Shown here one piece after another: positions 7,498 to 15,602 of a DNA stretch of 18,261 nucleotides. The translations under genes and the position numbers were made by a program. The DNA comes from Faecalibacterium sp. UBA1819 (GTDB lineage Bacteria; Bacillota; Clostridia; Oscillospirales; Ruminococcaceae), in the NCBI GenBank assembly GCA_002315015.1, contig DCEX01000022.1:30879-49139 (forward strand), in the 5' to 3' direction. How positions within the stretch are numbered: position 1 is the stretch's first letter; every line of letters begins with the position of its first letter. Under the pieces are notes generated by a model. It worked only from the letters and a program-made list of their open reading frames with translations, was not told the DNA's origin and did not search any database.

Positions 7498-8564
7498 GCA
7501 TTTTGTTAGGAACGCGAACCCTCGACGTTCCCATTTTGCAAGGCGGTATGGGCGTCGGCGTTTCCATGGGCGGGCTTGCCGGCGCCGTGGCAGCGTGCGG
7601 CGCAATGGGCACAATCAGCACCGCCATTCCCGGTTACGATGAGCCGGATTTCGGCAAAAACCCGAATGCGGCCAATCTGCGTGTACTCGCCAGAGAAATT
7701 GAAAAGGCAAAACAGATTTCTAAGGAAAAAGGGCTGGTGGCCATCAATGCCATGGTGGCGACGGTTCAGTATGCCGAAAGCGTGATGACCGCCATTAAAA
7801 GCGGTGTAGATGCGATTGTCTCCGGTGCGGGTTTGCCGAACGAATTGCCCGCCATTGCAAAGGGAGCGGATGTTTTGCTTGCGCCGATTGTTTCGGGCGG
7901 GCGTGCGGCTCGCGTGATTTGCCGTATGTGGGAAACACGTCACCAGCGCTATCCCGACTTTGTGGTGCTGGAAGGACCACAGGCGGGCGGCCATTTGGGC
8001 TTTTCCAAAGAAGAAGTGAAAAGCGACAGCGCACCCAAGCTGGAAGACCTCATCAAAGAAACCATTGAGGCGCTGCGTCCGTTTGAAGAACGCGCCAAAC
8101 GTGCCATTCCCGTATTTGCCGCGGGCGGCGTGTGGGACGGCAAAGACGCTGCCCGCATGGCGCGTCAAGGCGCTGCCGGGGTGCAGCTGGCGACGCGCTT
8201 CATCGGTACTTATGAGTGCGATGCGTCGCAGGGCTTTAAAGATATTCTGATTGCTGCAAAAAAAGAGGATGTGCAGATTGTGCAAAGCCCGGTGGGAATG
8301 CCGGGACGTGCGCTGCGCACGCCGCTCATCGACCGCTTGTCGAACGGCGTAAAAACGGCGGCAGAGCATTGCGTGAATTGCTTGACGCCGTGCCCGAAAA
8401 AGGAAACGCCGTACTGCATTATGGAAGCGCTGGTGAAAGCGCTGAAGGGAAATTATGAGGAAGGGCTGTTCTTCTGCGGCTCCAATGTTTGGCGTTTGGA
8501 CTGCATGATGCATGTGTCCGAATTGATTGATGAAATTATGAGAGACTGGAGGGCATTTGCATGA
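7494..8564 (+). CDS. Second FabK/nitronate-monooxygenase-family flavoprotein with C-terminal Cys cluster
   Basis: This 356-residue FMN-type TIM-barrel protein belongs to the nitronate monooxygenase/2-nitropropane dioxygenase family (as FabK does). Family motifs are visible: PILQGGMGVGVS (13-24), SGAGLP (110-115), GPQAGGHLGF with His167 in the catalytic-His position, and IPVFAAGGVWDG (205-216). Unlike FabK it has an extra C-terminal region rich in cysteines (Cys293, 296, 300, 308, 328, 337), spaced C-x2-C-x3-C-x7-C, which could bind a metal or Fe-S cluster. It overlaps fabK and fabD by ATGA on both sides, so it is a built-in member of the operon. A homologue of this broad family, UfaA of Neisseria gonorrhoeae, is reported to act in anaerobic unsaturated fatty acid synthesis; that role is an inference here. 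A backup enoyl reductase is the main alternative. Confidence 0.85.
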   Translation: MSILLGTRTLDVPILQGGMGVGVSMGGLAGAVAACGAMGTISTAIPGYDEPDFGKNPNAANLRVLAREIEKAKQISKEKGLVAINAMVATVQYAESVMTAIKSGVDAIVSGAGLPNELPAIAKGADVLLAPIVSGGRAARVICRMWETRHQRYPDFVVLEGPQAGGHLGFSKEEVKSDSAPKLEDLIKETIEALRPFEERAKRAIPVFAAGGVWDGKDAARMARQGAAGVQLATRFIGTYECDASQGFKDILIAAKKEDVQIVQSPVGMPGRALRTPLIDRLSNGVKTAAEHCVNCLTPCPKKETPYCIMEALVKALKGNYEEGLFFCGSNVWRLDCMMHVSELIDEIMRDWRAFA

Positions 8565-9502
8565 AGCTTGCCGTATTATATGCCGGACAAGGTGCGCAGC
8601 ACGCCGGGATGGGAAAGGACTTGTACGAAGCATTTCCCGCTTTTCGCGCGGTGATGGACGAAGCCGCCGAAGCCGTGGACTTTGATTTAAAGCAGCTTTG
8701 CTTTGAAGGCCCGGACGAACAGCTCAGCCAAACGCAGTTTACCCAGCCGTGCATGGTGGCGTTTGCCGCCGGTGTGACGGCAGTGTTGCGCGAAGCAGGG
8801 CTGGAGGTGCAGGGCGCAGCCGGTCTGAGCTTGGGCGAATATTCCGCCCTTCATGCCGCCGGTGTGTTTGACGCAAAGCAAGCGGTTTCGCTGGTGGCCT
8901 TTCGCGGCAAAGCGATGATGCAGGCCGCCGAAGGGCGCGCGTGCGGCATGGCGGCTGTGCTCGGGCTGGAGCGTGATGCGCTGGAAGCTGCTTGCGAAAA
9001 AGCACGCGGTGAAGGCGTTGTGGAAATTGCAAATTTTAACTGCCCCGGTCAAATGGCGATTGCGGGCGACAGCGCCGCAGTGGACGCGGCGTGCGTATAC
9101 GCCAAAGAAGCAGGTGCAAAGCGCTGTGTGCCTTTGAAGGTGTCCGGCCCGTTCCACACTTCTTTGATGAAACCGGCGGGCGATGCGCTGCGCGAGCATT
9201 TTGCAAGCGTTGCATTCCAACCGATGGAGCTGCCCGTTTATTTTAACTGCTTGGGCGCACCGATGGGCGAGAGCGATTCCATTCCCGCTCTCTTGGAGCG
9301 TCAAGTGCAAAGCAGTGTTTACATGGAAGATACCATTCGCCGTATGGCGGAAGATGGCTTTGACACATTTTTGGAAATCGGCCCCGGCAAGGTGCTGACG
9401 GGCTTTGTCAAGAAAACCGCCAAAGGAACCAAGACATACAGCGTTGAGACAGCCGAGGAGCTGAGCGAAGTGTTGAGCGCGCTGAAAGGAGAAAACGAAT
9501 GA
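8561..9502 (+). CDS. fabD: Malonyl-CoA:ACP transacylase
   Basis: This 313-residue enzyme transfers malonate from CoA to AcpP. The N-terminal YAGQGAQHAGMG oxyanion motif, the nucleophile Ser90 in GLSLGEYSA, Arg115 (which holds the malonyl carboxylate) and His199 in SGPFHTSLM are all present. The nucleophile motif has Leu where E. coli has His (GHSLGE), a substitution I have seen as common in Clostridia. GGAGGG lies 7 bases before the ATG, which overlaps the preceding stop as ATGA; the end overlaps fabG the same way. Confidence 0.97.
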   Translation: MKLAVLYAGQGAQHAGMGKDLYEAFPAFRAVMDEAAEAVDFDLKQLCFEGPDEQLSQTQFTQPCMVAFAAGVTAVLREAGLEVQGAAGLSLGEYSALHAAGVFDAKQAVSLVAFRGKAMMQAAEGRACGMAAVLGLERDALEAACEKARGEGVVEIANFNCPGQMAIAGDSAAVDAACVYAKEAGAKRCVPLKVSGPFHTSLMKPAGDALREHFASVAFQPMELPVYFNCLGAPMGESDSIPALLERQVQSSVYMEDTIRRMAEDGFDTFLEIGPGKVLTGFVKKTAKGTKTYSVETAEELSEVLSALKGENE

Positions 9503-10242
9503 ATTTACAGGGAAAACATGCAGTCGTCACCGGCGGCGCGCGCGGCATCGGCAAAGCGGTGTGCTTGGCGCTGGCTGCGGCCGGCGCCGATGTGGTAGTC
9601 AACTTTGCAGGAAGTGAGCAAGCCGCCAACGAAGTGGCCGAGGCTTGCCGTGCGCTCGGCGTACGTGCTGTGGCGCTGCGCGCCGACGTTTCCAACGCAG
9701 ACGAGGCACAGGGGTTAATTGACGCAGCCGTCAAGGAATTCGGCAGTGTAGATATTCTCGTGAACAACGCGGGCATTACGCGCGACGGCCTTTTGATGCG
9801 CATGAGCGAGGATGATTTTGACGCAGTTTTGAATACCAACCTGAAAGGCGCATTTCATTGCATGAAGGCGGTCTGCCGCCCCATGATGAAGCAGCGCAGC
9901 GGACGCATCATTAACATTTCCAGTGTGGTAGGTGTGCGCGGAAACGCCGGACAGGCCAACTACGCCGCCAGCAAAGCGGGCTTGATCGGCATGTCGAAAA
10001 GCGTGGCCAAAGAATTGGCGGGACGCGGCGTGACGGTCAACTGCATTGCGCCGGGCTTCATTGAAACCGCCATGACGGACGTTTTGCCCGACGCGGTAAA
10101 GGAAAAGATTTTAGCGGAAATTCCCATGGCAAAATTGGGCTGTGCAGAGGACGTGGCAAACGCGGCGGTGTATTTTGCTTCCAATGAAGCAGGTTATGTC
10201 ACCGGTCAAGTGCTGTGCGTGGACGGCGGCATGGCGATGTAA
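9499..10242 (+). CDS. fabG: 3-oxoacyl-ACP reductase
   Basis: This 247-residue short-chain dehydrogenase reduces beta-ketoacyl-ACP with NADPH. The cofactor motif TGGARGIGKA (11-20), NNAG (89-92) and the catalytic Ser142, Tyr155 and Lys159 (in GQANYAASKAG) are intact, along with Asn114. The C-terminal YVTGQVLCVDGGMAM is typical of FabG. AAAGGAG precedes the start, which overlaps the fabD stop (ATGA). The gap of 19 bases to fabF is one of the longer breaks inside the operon. Confidence 0.96.
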   Translation: MNLQGKHAVVTGGARGIGKAVCLALAAAGADVVVNFAGSEQAANEVAEACRALGVRAVALRADVSNADEAQGLIDAAVKEFGSVDILVNNAGITRDGLLMRMSEDDFDAVLNTNLKGAFHCMKAVCRPMMKQRSGRIINISSVVGVRGNAGQANYAASKAGLIGMSKSVAKELAGRGVTVNCIAPGFIETAMTDVLPDAVKEKILAEIPMAKLGCAEDVANAAVYFASNEAGYVTGQVLCVDGGMAM

Positions 10243-10261
10243 AGAAAGGGAGGAAGACAAG

Positions 10262-11503
10262 ATGCAGAAAAGACGGGTTGTCATCACCGGCATGGGCGCT
10301 GTGACGCCGCTGGGTCTGAACTTGCAGGAAAGCTGGAGCGCCGTGCGCGCCAATCAGTGCGGCATTGGCCCCATTACCCAGTATGATACAAGCGAGCAAA
10401 AAGTGACCTTGGCCGGTGAGGTGAAAAATTTTGACCCCACCGCAGCCATTGACAAAAGAGAGGTGCGCAAGCTGGACCGTTACACGCAGTTTGCATTGAC
10501 TGCCTCGGATGAAGCGATGAAGCAAAGCGGCCTTTGCGTGGAAAAAGAGGACACCTCCCGCTGTGCCGTATTTTTTGCCAGCGGCATCGGCGGCTTTTCC
10601 ACCACACAAACTGAGTGCTTAAAAGGCGCACAGAAGGGCTATGACCGTGTTTCCCCCTACTTTATTCCCATGGCCATTTCCAACATGGCGGCGGGTAATA
10701 TCGCCATCCGCTACGGCTTCCACGGCATGTGTACCTGCCCTGTAACGGCGTGCGCTTCGGGCGCAAATGCAGTGGGCGATGCGTTCCGCCACATTCGTGA
10801 CGGCTATGCCGAGGTGGTGCTTTGCGGCGGTGCCGAGGCCACCATCACTTCTCTCGCCATGGGCGGCTTCACCTCGCTTCACGCCCTGCACACCGGTGAC
10901 GACCCCAACCGTGCGTCCATTCCGTTTGATGCCGAGCGTTCCGGCTTTGTCATGGGCGAAGGTGCAGCGGCGCTTGTTTTGGAGGAGTATGAACACGCCA
11001 AACAGCGCGGCGCTGTGATTTTGGCGGAAGTGTGCGGCTATGGCGCAACGTGCGACGCACACCACATCACGGCTCCTGCGCCGGACGGTTCCGGTGCGGC
11101 AGCGGCGATGACACAGGCCATGCAGGAAGCGGGCATTGCACCGTCCGATGTCGATTACATCAACGCGCACGGAACGTCTACCCCGATGAACGACGCGGGC
11201 GAAACGGCGGCGGTAAAACGTGCTTTTGGCGATGCCGCAAAAACGCTGGCAATGAGCTCGACCAAGTCGATGACGGGCCATTTGCTGGGAGCGTCCGGCG
11301 CGGTGGAAGCCGTATTCACGGCAATGGCGCTGAAGGACGGCTTTATTCCGGCGACGCTGAACTACAAAACACCCGACCCTGCGTGTGACCTCGATATTGT
11401 GCCGTGCCAAGGGCGTGAAGCCGCGCTTCGCTATGCCATGTCCAACTCTTTGGGCTTCGGCGGCCACAACGCAAGCATCTTGTTGAAAAAGTGGGAGGAG
11501 TAA
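10262..11503 (+). CDS. fabF: Beta-ketoacyl-ACP synthase II
   Basis: This 413-residue condensing enzyme elongates acyl-ACP with malonyl-ACP. Its Cys-His-His triad is intact: Cys164 in [10 protein letters not shown], His303 in [11 protein letters not shown] and His340 in [12 protein letters not shown], with Lys335 conserved. The start at 10262 is set by GGGAGG about 8 bases upstream and by the family's N-terminus [16 protein letters not shown]; the longer in-frame reading overlaps fabG without family similarity. It is the only KAS I/II gene in the cluster, so in this operon it must serve both saturated and any unsaturated chains. fabZ follows one base after the stop. Confidence 0.97.
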   Translation: MQKRRVVITGMGAVTPLGLNLQESWSAVRANQCGIGPITQYDTSEQKVTLAGEVKNFDPTAAIDKREVRKLDRYTQFALTASDEAMKQSGLCVEKEDTSRCAVFFASGIGGFSTTQTECLKGAQKGYDRVSPYFIPMAISNMAAGNIAIRYGFHGMCTCPVTACASGANAVGDAFRHIRDGYAEVVLCGGAEATITSLAMGGFTSLHALHTGDDPNRASIPFDAERSGFVMGEGAAALVLEEYEHAKQRGAVILAEVCGYGATCDAHHITAPAPDGSGAAAAMTQAMQEAGIAPSDVDYINAHGTSTPMNDAGETAAVKRAFGDAAKTLAMSSTKSMTGHLLGASGAVEAVFTAMALKDGFIPATLNYKTPDPACDLDIVPCQGREAALRYAMSNSLGFGGHNASILLKKWEE

Positions 11504-11504
11504 C

Positions 11505-11933
11505 ATGACACTCGATTCCAATCAAATTATGGAAATTTTGCCGCACCGCTTTCCGTTTCAGCTCGTGGACCGCATTACCGAGTGTGAACCGGGTGTGCGC
11601 GCTGTGGGACGCAAGTGCGTAACGGTAAATGAGCAGTTTTTCTGCGGTCATTTTCCGCAAAAACATGTGATGCCCGGCGTGCTGATTATTGAAGCTTTGG
11701 CACAGGTGGGCGCGGTGGCTCTCTTGACAGAGGAAGAAAACAAGGGTAAAATAGCATTCTTCGGGGGCATTAAAAATGCGCGTTTTAAACGGCAGGTAAC
11801 GCCCGGCGACGTATTGGAGCTGACATGTGAGCTGACTGCACGGCGCGGCCCGATTGGAAACGGGAAGGCCGTGGCAACCGTGGACGGCAAAGTAGTCGCT
11901 ATGGCAGAGCTGACCTTCGCTGTGGGAGAATAA
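11505..11933 (+). CDS. fabZ: 3-hydroxyacyl-ACP dehydratase
   Basis: This 142-residue hotdog-fold enzyme removes water from 3-hydroxyacyl-[15 protein letters not shown] (12-23) and the catalytic His49 and Glu63 ([11 protein letters not shown]...IIEALAQ) are present, and the length is normal. It is the only dehydratase in the operon. FabZ normally does not isomerise the double bond as FabA does; FabN of enterococci is a FabZ-like exception, and sequence reading alone cannot exclude that here. GGGAGG in the end of fabF serves as ribosome site. Confidence 0.95.
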   Translation: MTLDSNQIMEILPHRFPFQLVDRITECEPGVRAVGRKCVTVNEQFFCGHFPQKHVMPGVLIIEALAQVGAVALLTEEENKGKIAFFGGIKNARFKRQVTPGDVLELTCELTARRGPIGNGKAVATVDGKVVAMAELTFAVGE

Positions 11934-11937
11934 CACG

Positions 11938-11979
11938 CTTTTTGTGCCGATGGTGAAATGCCTGTTTCAACACAAAAAG
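11938..11979. promoter_or_regulatory. Nested inverted repeat covering the marR ribosome site
   Basis: Outer arms CTTTTTGTG (11938-11946) and CACAAAAAG (11971-11979) are perfect complements. Inside them TGAAA (11954-11958) pairs with TTTCA (11965-11969). The right outer arm runs into the GGAG ribosome site of the regulator gene, so the folded RNA could lower its translation. The inner TGAAA-N6-TTTCA palindrome could instead be a DNA site for the MarR protein itself. No T tract follows, so it is not a terminator of the plus-strand operon. Confidence 0.45.
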
Positions 11980-11989
11980 GAGAATGAAA

Positions 11990-12490
11990 TTGCTGGATAC
12001 AAAATTTGCCGAGGTCTACTCCAAATTTAAGCTGCATTTTTATCAAAAGGTGTTCAGCCGCTTTCAAGAGCGCGAAGCCAGCCTGACCACTGTGGAAACG
12101 TTCTGCATGGAGATCATTCAGGCGCTGGGCACACCTACTGTGAATGAGTTTGCGTCCTTTGTGCAAATTTCTCCGCCCAATGCGGCTTACAAAGTGAACA
12201 ATCTGATTCAAAAAGGCTATTTGAAAAAGGTTCGTTCGGAAACAGACCGGCGCGAGTATCACTTGGTGATCACACCGAAATATCAGGATTATTACAGCAT
12301 CAGTTACAGCTATTTAAGCACCGTCATGCAGCGCATTCGCGAGCGCTTTTCCGACGAAGATGCAAAAAAGCTGGAAGAAATGCTGACGATTATTTCCGAA
12401 GAATTGATGCCGGAAATCCCGATTCGCTTGGCTCCTCCGCCGCAGATTCCTGCGCAGGAGCCGGTTGCCGACGAAACAAAAGAGGGCTGA
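11990..12490 (+). CDS. MarR-family transcriptional regulator, FabT-like by context
   Basis: This small winged-helix DNA-binding protein of 166 residues has a helix-turn-helix at about 48-70 (TVNEFASFVQISPPNAAYKV), a wing with SETDRREYHLVIT (about 83-95), and helical dimerisation segments on either side. The C-terminus ends in a Pro-rich tail. The start is placed at TTG 11990 because GGAG (11979-11982) lies 7 bases upstream. The ATG at 11984, two codons earlier, has the site only 1 base away, too close to work well. As last gene of a FASII operon it is a good candidate for its regulator. FabT of streptococci is also a MarR protein but sits at the operon's start. The target and ligand (acyl-ACP in FabT) are inferred. 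Confidence 0.85.
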   Translation: MLDTKFAEVYSKFKLHFYQKVFSRFQEREASLTTVETFCMEIIQALGTPTVNEFASFVQISPPNAAYKVNNLIQKGYLKKVRSETDRREYHLVITPKYQDYYSISYSYLSTVMQRIRERFSDEDAKKLEEMLTIISEELMPEIPIRLAPPPQIPAQEPVADETKEG

Positions 12491-12511
12491 AACACGCCTT
12501 TCTCACATAGG

Positions 12512-12551
12512 AAAATCCCGTTTTCGGCAAGCTCCGAAAACGGGATTTTTT
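12512..12551. terminator. Strong bidirectional terminator between marR and yibE/F
   Basis: A perfect 16-bp stem (12512-12527 with 12534-12549) has a 6-base loop. On the plus strand it ends in six T's (12546-12551); on the minus strand it ends in four T's. It sits between two converging genes, 21 bases after the marR stop and 20 bases before the other stop, so it can end both transcripts. Confidence 0.92.
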
Positions 12552-12570
12552 GTCATATTACGAAAAGTTT

Positions 12571-13746
12571 TTACGCAGCCTTTTGCTGTTCCGCAGGTAC
12601 AGTTTGCTGCACCTGTACACGGCGTGTCAGCAAGAAGCCCGCGGCCAGTGCGGTAAACGGCGCTACCGTTACCAGCCCAAAACTGCCTACAACGGTATCT
12701 AAAATTTCCGCTGCAACATATTTGTAGTTTAAAATGTGGTCAATCGGCGTTCCCTGCGCCATAAATACCATCAGCAGGGCAATGTACCCGCCGGAATATG
12801 CCAGCAAAAGGGTGGTGGTCATGGTGCCCATGGCAGCACGCCCCACGTTTAAGCCCGAACGCGCCGCCTCCCAGCGGCCAATGTCGGGCTTTTTCTGAAT
12901 GACTTCATACACCGCCGAAGTAATATCAACGGATAAATCCATCATTGCACCCGACGCACCGATAAAGATGCCGCTCATAAAAATAGCGGTCAGGTTTAAA
13001 TGGGCATAGCCGCTGTACAAAAGCGATTCAGAATCGCTCATCACAGCGCCGTGAATTTTGAATAAATCGGTAAACAAAATGCCCAAAACAGCGGTGGTGA
13101 AAATGCCTAAAAGCGAGCCGAGCGTTGCCACAACGGTGCGCCGCTCGAAGCCGTAGACAAACAAAATGATAATGGCCGTCAGCAAAACGGTAATGCCCAT
13201 GCCTACCCAAACCGGGTTCATGCCCTTTAAGTAGGCGGGAACCAGCACTTTCCAAATCATTAAAACGGTGATGGCAAAGGAATAAAGCGACTGCAAGCCG
13301 TTTTTGCCCGCAAATAAAACCAGAAAAAGCGCAAACGCCGCAAACAGCCAAAGCTCTTGGGTTAAGCGGTAATGGTCGGTGATCACCGCCGATAAAATTT
13401 GCCCGTCGCTTTCGCTGATGGTGATATAGGCGCGGTCGCCCGGCACAAAGATTTTATCTTTTTCCAGCGAGCCGCTTAAAAAATTGACGCCTTCAATTTC
13501 ACGCCCTTTGAGCGGCCCGTCTTGAATGAGCAGTGTGCACATCTGTTCGCCGGACTGAATTAAGCCCGAGTTTTTCACGGTGTCATTATTGACCTCCAGC
13601 ACTTCGCCAACAGCGCGAATGGTGCCTTGATAAAGGAGCGCATCCTCATAGCCCGTGGGAAGGGCAATGAGGATGGCAATAATGAGAAAAGCAATCACAG
13701 AGGTGCAAAGAAAACGTCGGTGTGTTTTCCATGTACGAGAAAGCAT
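12571..13746 (-). CDS. YibE/F-family membrane protein
   Basis: This 391-residue protein has one N-terminal membrane segment (about 13-32), a soluble domain outside the membrane (about 33-125), then about six or seven further hydrophobic segments to residue 380. Family features include VITDHYR at the end of the soluble domain, GIFIGASGAMMDLSVDI, and GLNVGRAAMGTMTTTLLLAY, which I recognise as typical of YibE/F proteins. The biochemical function of the family is not established; roles in transport have been suggested. The start has GGAG about 9 bases upstream, within the end of the phosphatase gene. Only one base separates the two genes, so they form an operon, which hints at a shared process at the cell surface. 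Confidence 0.85.
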   Translation of the reverse strand: MLSRTWKTHRRFLCTSVIAFLIIAILIALPTGYEDALLYQGTIRAVGEVLEVNNDTVKNSGLIQSGEQMCTLLIQDGPLKGREIEGVNFLSGSLEKDKIFVPGDRAYITISESDGQILSAVITDHYRLTQELWLFAAFALFLVLFAGKNGLQSLYSFAITVLMIWKVLVPAYLKGMNPVWVGMGITVLLTAIIILFVYGFERRTVVATLGSLLGIFTTAVLGILFTDLFKIHGAVMSDSESLLYSGYAHLNLTAIFMSGIFIGASGAMMDLSVDITSAVYEVIQKKPDIGRWEAARSGLNVGRAAMGTMTTTLLLAYSGGYIALLMVFMAQGTPIDHILNYKYVAAEILDTVVGSFGLVTVAPFTALAAGFLLTRRVQVQQTVPAEQQKAA

Positions 13747-13747
13747 T

Positions 13748-15364
13748 TTATTTCACTCCGGTGAGATCAGCAAGTTTTTGGAAGATTTCGGTGTTGTCAT
13801 AGTAGCCGTCAAAGCTTTCTGCGCCGACGCCCTGTACCAACACCTCTACGGGCAAGCCGGTGTGTGCATAGGAACCAAAGTTAATACCGCTCTTATTGTT
13901 GAGCAGGTGGGTGATGGTAACCGTCAGCGGCTCATAGCTGCCGTAAAGCACATATTCTTCCTGAGAAAATTCTTCTTCATCACCGGTGCGGCTCATGGTT
14001 TCGTCATAAGCGGCTTTCAGGCACTCATATTCGTACTCGGTCATCATCAAAGCGCCGGTATCACCGGATTCCGGGTGGGAGTCGGCGTTGTCTTTCTTGG
14101 AGCTGCCGTCGTCTGCGCCCTGTGCGGGAGCCGTCAGGCCGAACAGTTCGGTAACGTCCTTCATCACGTCCTCAAAGCTGGTTTTGTTCTCTTTGTAAGC
14201 CGACACATAATCGCTGTCAAATTTGGCGTAGGAGATTTTCTGTTCGTCCATATTGGTCAGGAAGGTGTCGTAGTTGGTACCGGCATAGCCGATGGTCAAA
14301 CCGCCGGTCTCGTGGTCGCCGGTTACAATAATCAGCGTTTCGTCCGGGTGCTCGTTGTAAAATTCAACCGCCTCTTTTACGGCGTTATCCAGTGCAATCG
14401 TGTCCTGAATGGCGGAAGCGGCGTCGTTGGCGTGGCAGGCCCAGTCGATTTTACCGCCCTCTACCATCATAAAGAAGCCGTTGTCGTTGTCCAGCACCTC
14501 AATGCCTTTGCGCACATAGTCGGCCAGCGCCCACTGTCCGTCCTTGAGGTCAATGTCATACGGCATGGCGTTGCTGTCGGCTACATTTTCTTCAATGACA
14601 ATCACGGGGCCGGACTCTGCCGTTAAGGCTTCGGCTTCCTTCGTTGTTTTCACCACGGTGTAGCCGGCTTCCTCGGCCAAGGTGTAAAGGTCGGTTTGGT
14701 CTTCGTCCTTGCCGGTTGGCTGATTGAAGTCGCCGCCTGCAAAATAGTCAAAGCCGCTGTCAATCAGTTCCAGGCCAATCTCATAGTAGCTGTTGCGCGA
14801 AGCTTGGTGGGCATAAAATGCTGCGGGTGTTGCGTGGTTTAAGTTGACAGAGGAAATCACTCCGATTTTATAGTCTTTCTGCGCCTTCAGCTTTTCGGCA
14901 ATGGTTTCGTACTCGGTTTTAAAGTCCTCGCTCACATTGATGCTGCCGCTCCATGTTTTAAAGCCGGTGGCAATGGAGGTGGCTGTGGAAGCCGAGTCGG
15001 GGGCAAAGGAAGTGCTGTCATACGTCTGTGCGGAACCGGCAATCGGGAAATCCATCATGGTCAAATGGTTCGCGCTTTGCAGAACGGTTTTCTGCTCGCC
15101 GTCTACGCTTACGGTTTTGGCAGAGGCATCTTTGCTGGAGGCGCTCAGATAATAGTTCGTCAGCTGAATTTGCGGATAGCTCATGCCGTCGCCAATGAAT
15201 AAAAAGACGTACTTGGGAATACCGGCAGAGGCGGTGGCTGTGGCCGCAGTGGCTTCACTGCTGTTTGCGGTGCTGGAGGTAGGTGCTGCTTGTGCGGTGC
15301 AGCCGGTTGCTACGCTGGCAAGCATCGCGGCAGTGCAAAGCAGGCTGGCGGTTTTTTTGTTCAT
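13748..15364 (-). CDS. Secreted alkaline phosphatase, probable lipoprotein
   Basis: This 538-residue metallo-phosphomonoesterase of the PhoA superfamily removes phosphate from organic esters outside the cell. A signal peptide (1-21) ends at Cys22 in a weak lipobox (VATGC, with Ala rather than Leu at -3), followed by a Ser/Thr/Ala-rich spacer. Metal and catalytic residues are in place: Asp59 (FIGDGMS), nucleophile Ser124 (PDSASTATSIATG), Glu302, Asp307 and His311 (VEGGKIDWACHAND), Asp350-His351 (TGDHETGG) and His501 (SYAHTGLP). It is longer than the 450-residue E. coli enzyme, partly through an acidic, probably disordered insert near 412-438. GAGGAG lies upstream of the ATG. It is cotranscribed with the YibE/F gene. 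Confidence 0.93.
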   Translation of the reverse strand: MNKKTASLLCTAAMLASVATGCTAQAAPTSSTANSSEATAATATASAGIPKYVFLFIGDGMSYPQIQLTNYYLSASSKDASAKTVSVDGEQKTVLQSANHLTMMDFPIAGSAQTYDSTSFAPDSASTATSIATGFKTWSGSINVSEDFKTEYETIAEKLKAQKDYKIGVISSVNLNHATPAAFYAHQASRNSYYEIGLELIDSGFDYFAGGDFNQPTGKDEDQTDLYTLAEEAGYTVVKTTKEAEALTAESGPVIVIEENVADSNAMPYDIDLKDGQWALADYVRKGIEVLDNDNGFFMMVEGGKIDWACHANDAASAIQDTIALDNAVKEAVEFYNEHPDETLIIVTGDHETGGLTIGYAGTNYDTFLTNMDEQKISYAKFDSDYVSAYKENKTSFEDVMKDVTELFGLTAPAQGADDGSSKKDNADSHPESGDTGALMMTEYEYECLKAAYDETMSRTGDEEEFSQEEYVLYGSYEPLTVTITHLLNNKSGINFGSYAHTGLPVEVLVQGVGAESFDGYYDNTEIFQKLADLTGVK

Positions 15365-15461
15365 AGTTCAGTTCTCCTCTTTCTCTGCATAGCGCAGACT
15401 AGATGTGTCCTTCGGACAGCTTTTATTCTAACGGCCGTGCTGTAAAGTTTGTTACCGGATA

Positions 15462-15489
15462 TTTGTAAAAAAGGACACAAAATTTGCAA
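15462..15489 (-). promoter_or_regulatory. Possible phosphatase promoter
   Basis: On the minus strand TTGCAA (15489-15484) is followed after 16 bases by TACAAA (15467-15462), a weak match to a housekeeping promoter. A second option is TAGAAT (15430-15425), which has no good -35. A weak -35 would fit an activator-dependent phosphate-starvation promoter, but no clear Pho box is visible. A small hairpin (TGTCC-TTC-GGACA, 15406-15418) lies in the leader. Confidence 0.25.
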
Positions 15490-15562
15490 AATTTTGGTAA
15501 GATGAGGCCTGTCAGACCAATAAAAAATGTTAATACAAAAGTGAAAATATTGATAAAATGTA

Positions 15563-15591
15563 TTTACATCATATGATTTGCTTGCTATAAT
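15563..15591 (+). promoter_or_regulatory. Promoter of the GH38 gene
   Basis: TTTACA (15563-15568) is separated by exactly 17 bases from a perfect TATAAT (15586-15591), which also carries the extended -10 TG element (TGCTATAAT). Transcription should start near 15598, giving a 60-base leader that holds the palindrome at 15603-15623. Confidence 0.82.
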
Positions 15592-15602
15592 GACAGCAAA
15601 AC

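Noticed and set aside
7494..8564. Housekeeping nitronate detoxification as the role of the second flavoprotein
   Set aside because: Its place between fabK and fabD with overlapping codons on both sides argues for a fatty acid role, although the family name alone would suggest nitronate oxidation.
7506..8633. Long minus-strand frame (375 codons) opposite the second flavoprotein
   Set aside because: Its Arg/His-rich composition comes from reverse reading of a GC-biased gene; the plus strand has intact family motifs and overlapping starts.
10619..11521. 300-codon minus-strand frame opposite fabF
   Set aside because: It is a shadow of fabF, with no start signal and no recognisable motif.
15441..15470. 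Pho-box-like TTTACA/GTAACA/TTTACA repeats upstream of the phosphatase
   Set aside because: Spacings of 14 and 9 bases do not fit the 11-base period of PhoP direct repeats, and AT-rich DNA gives such matches by chance.
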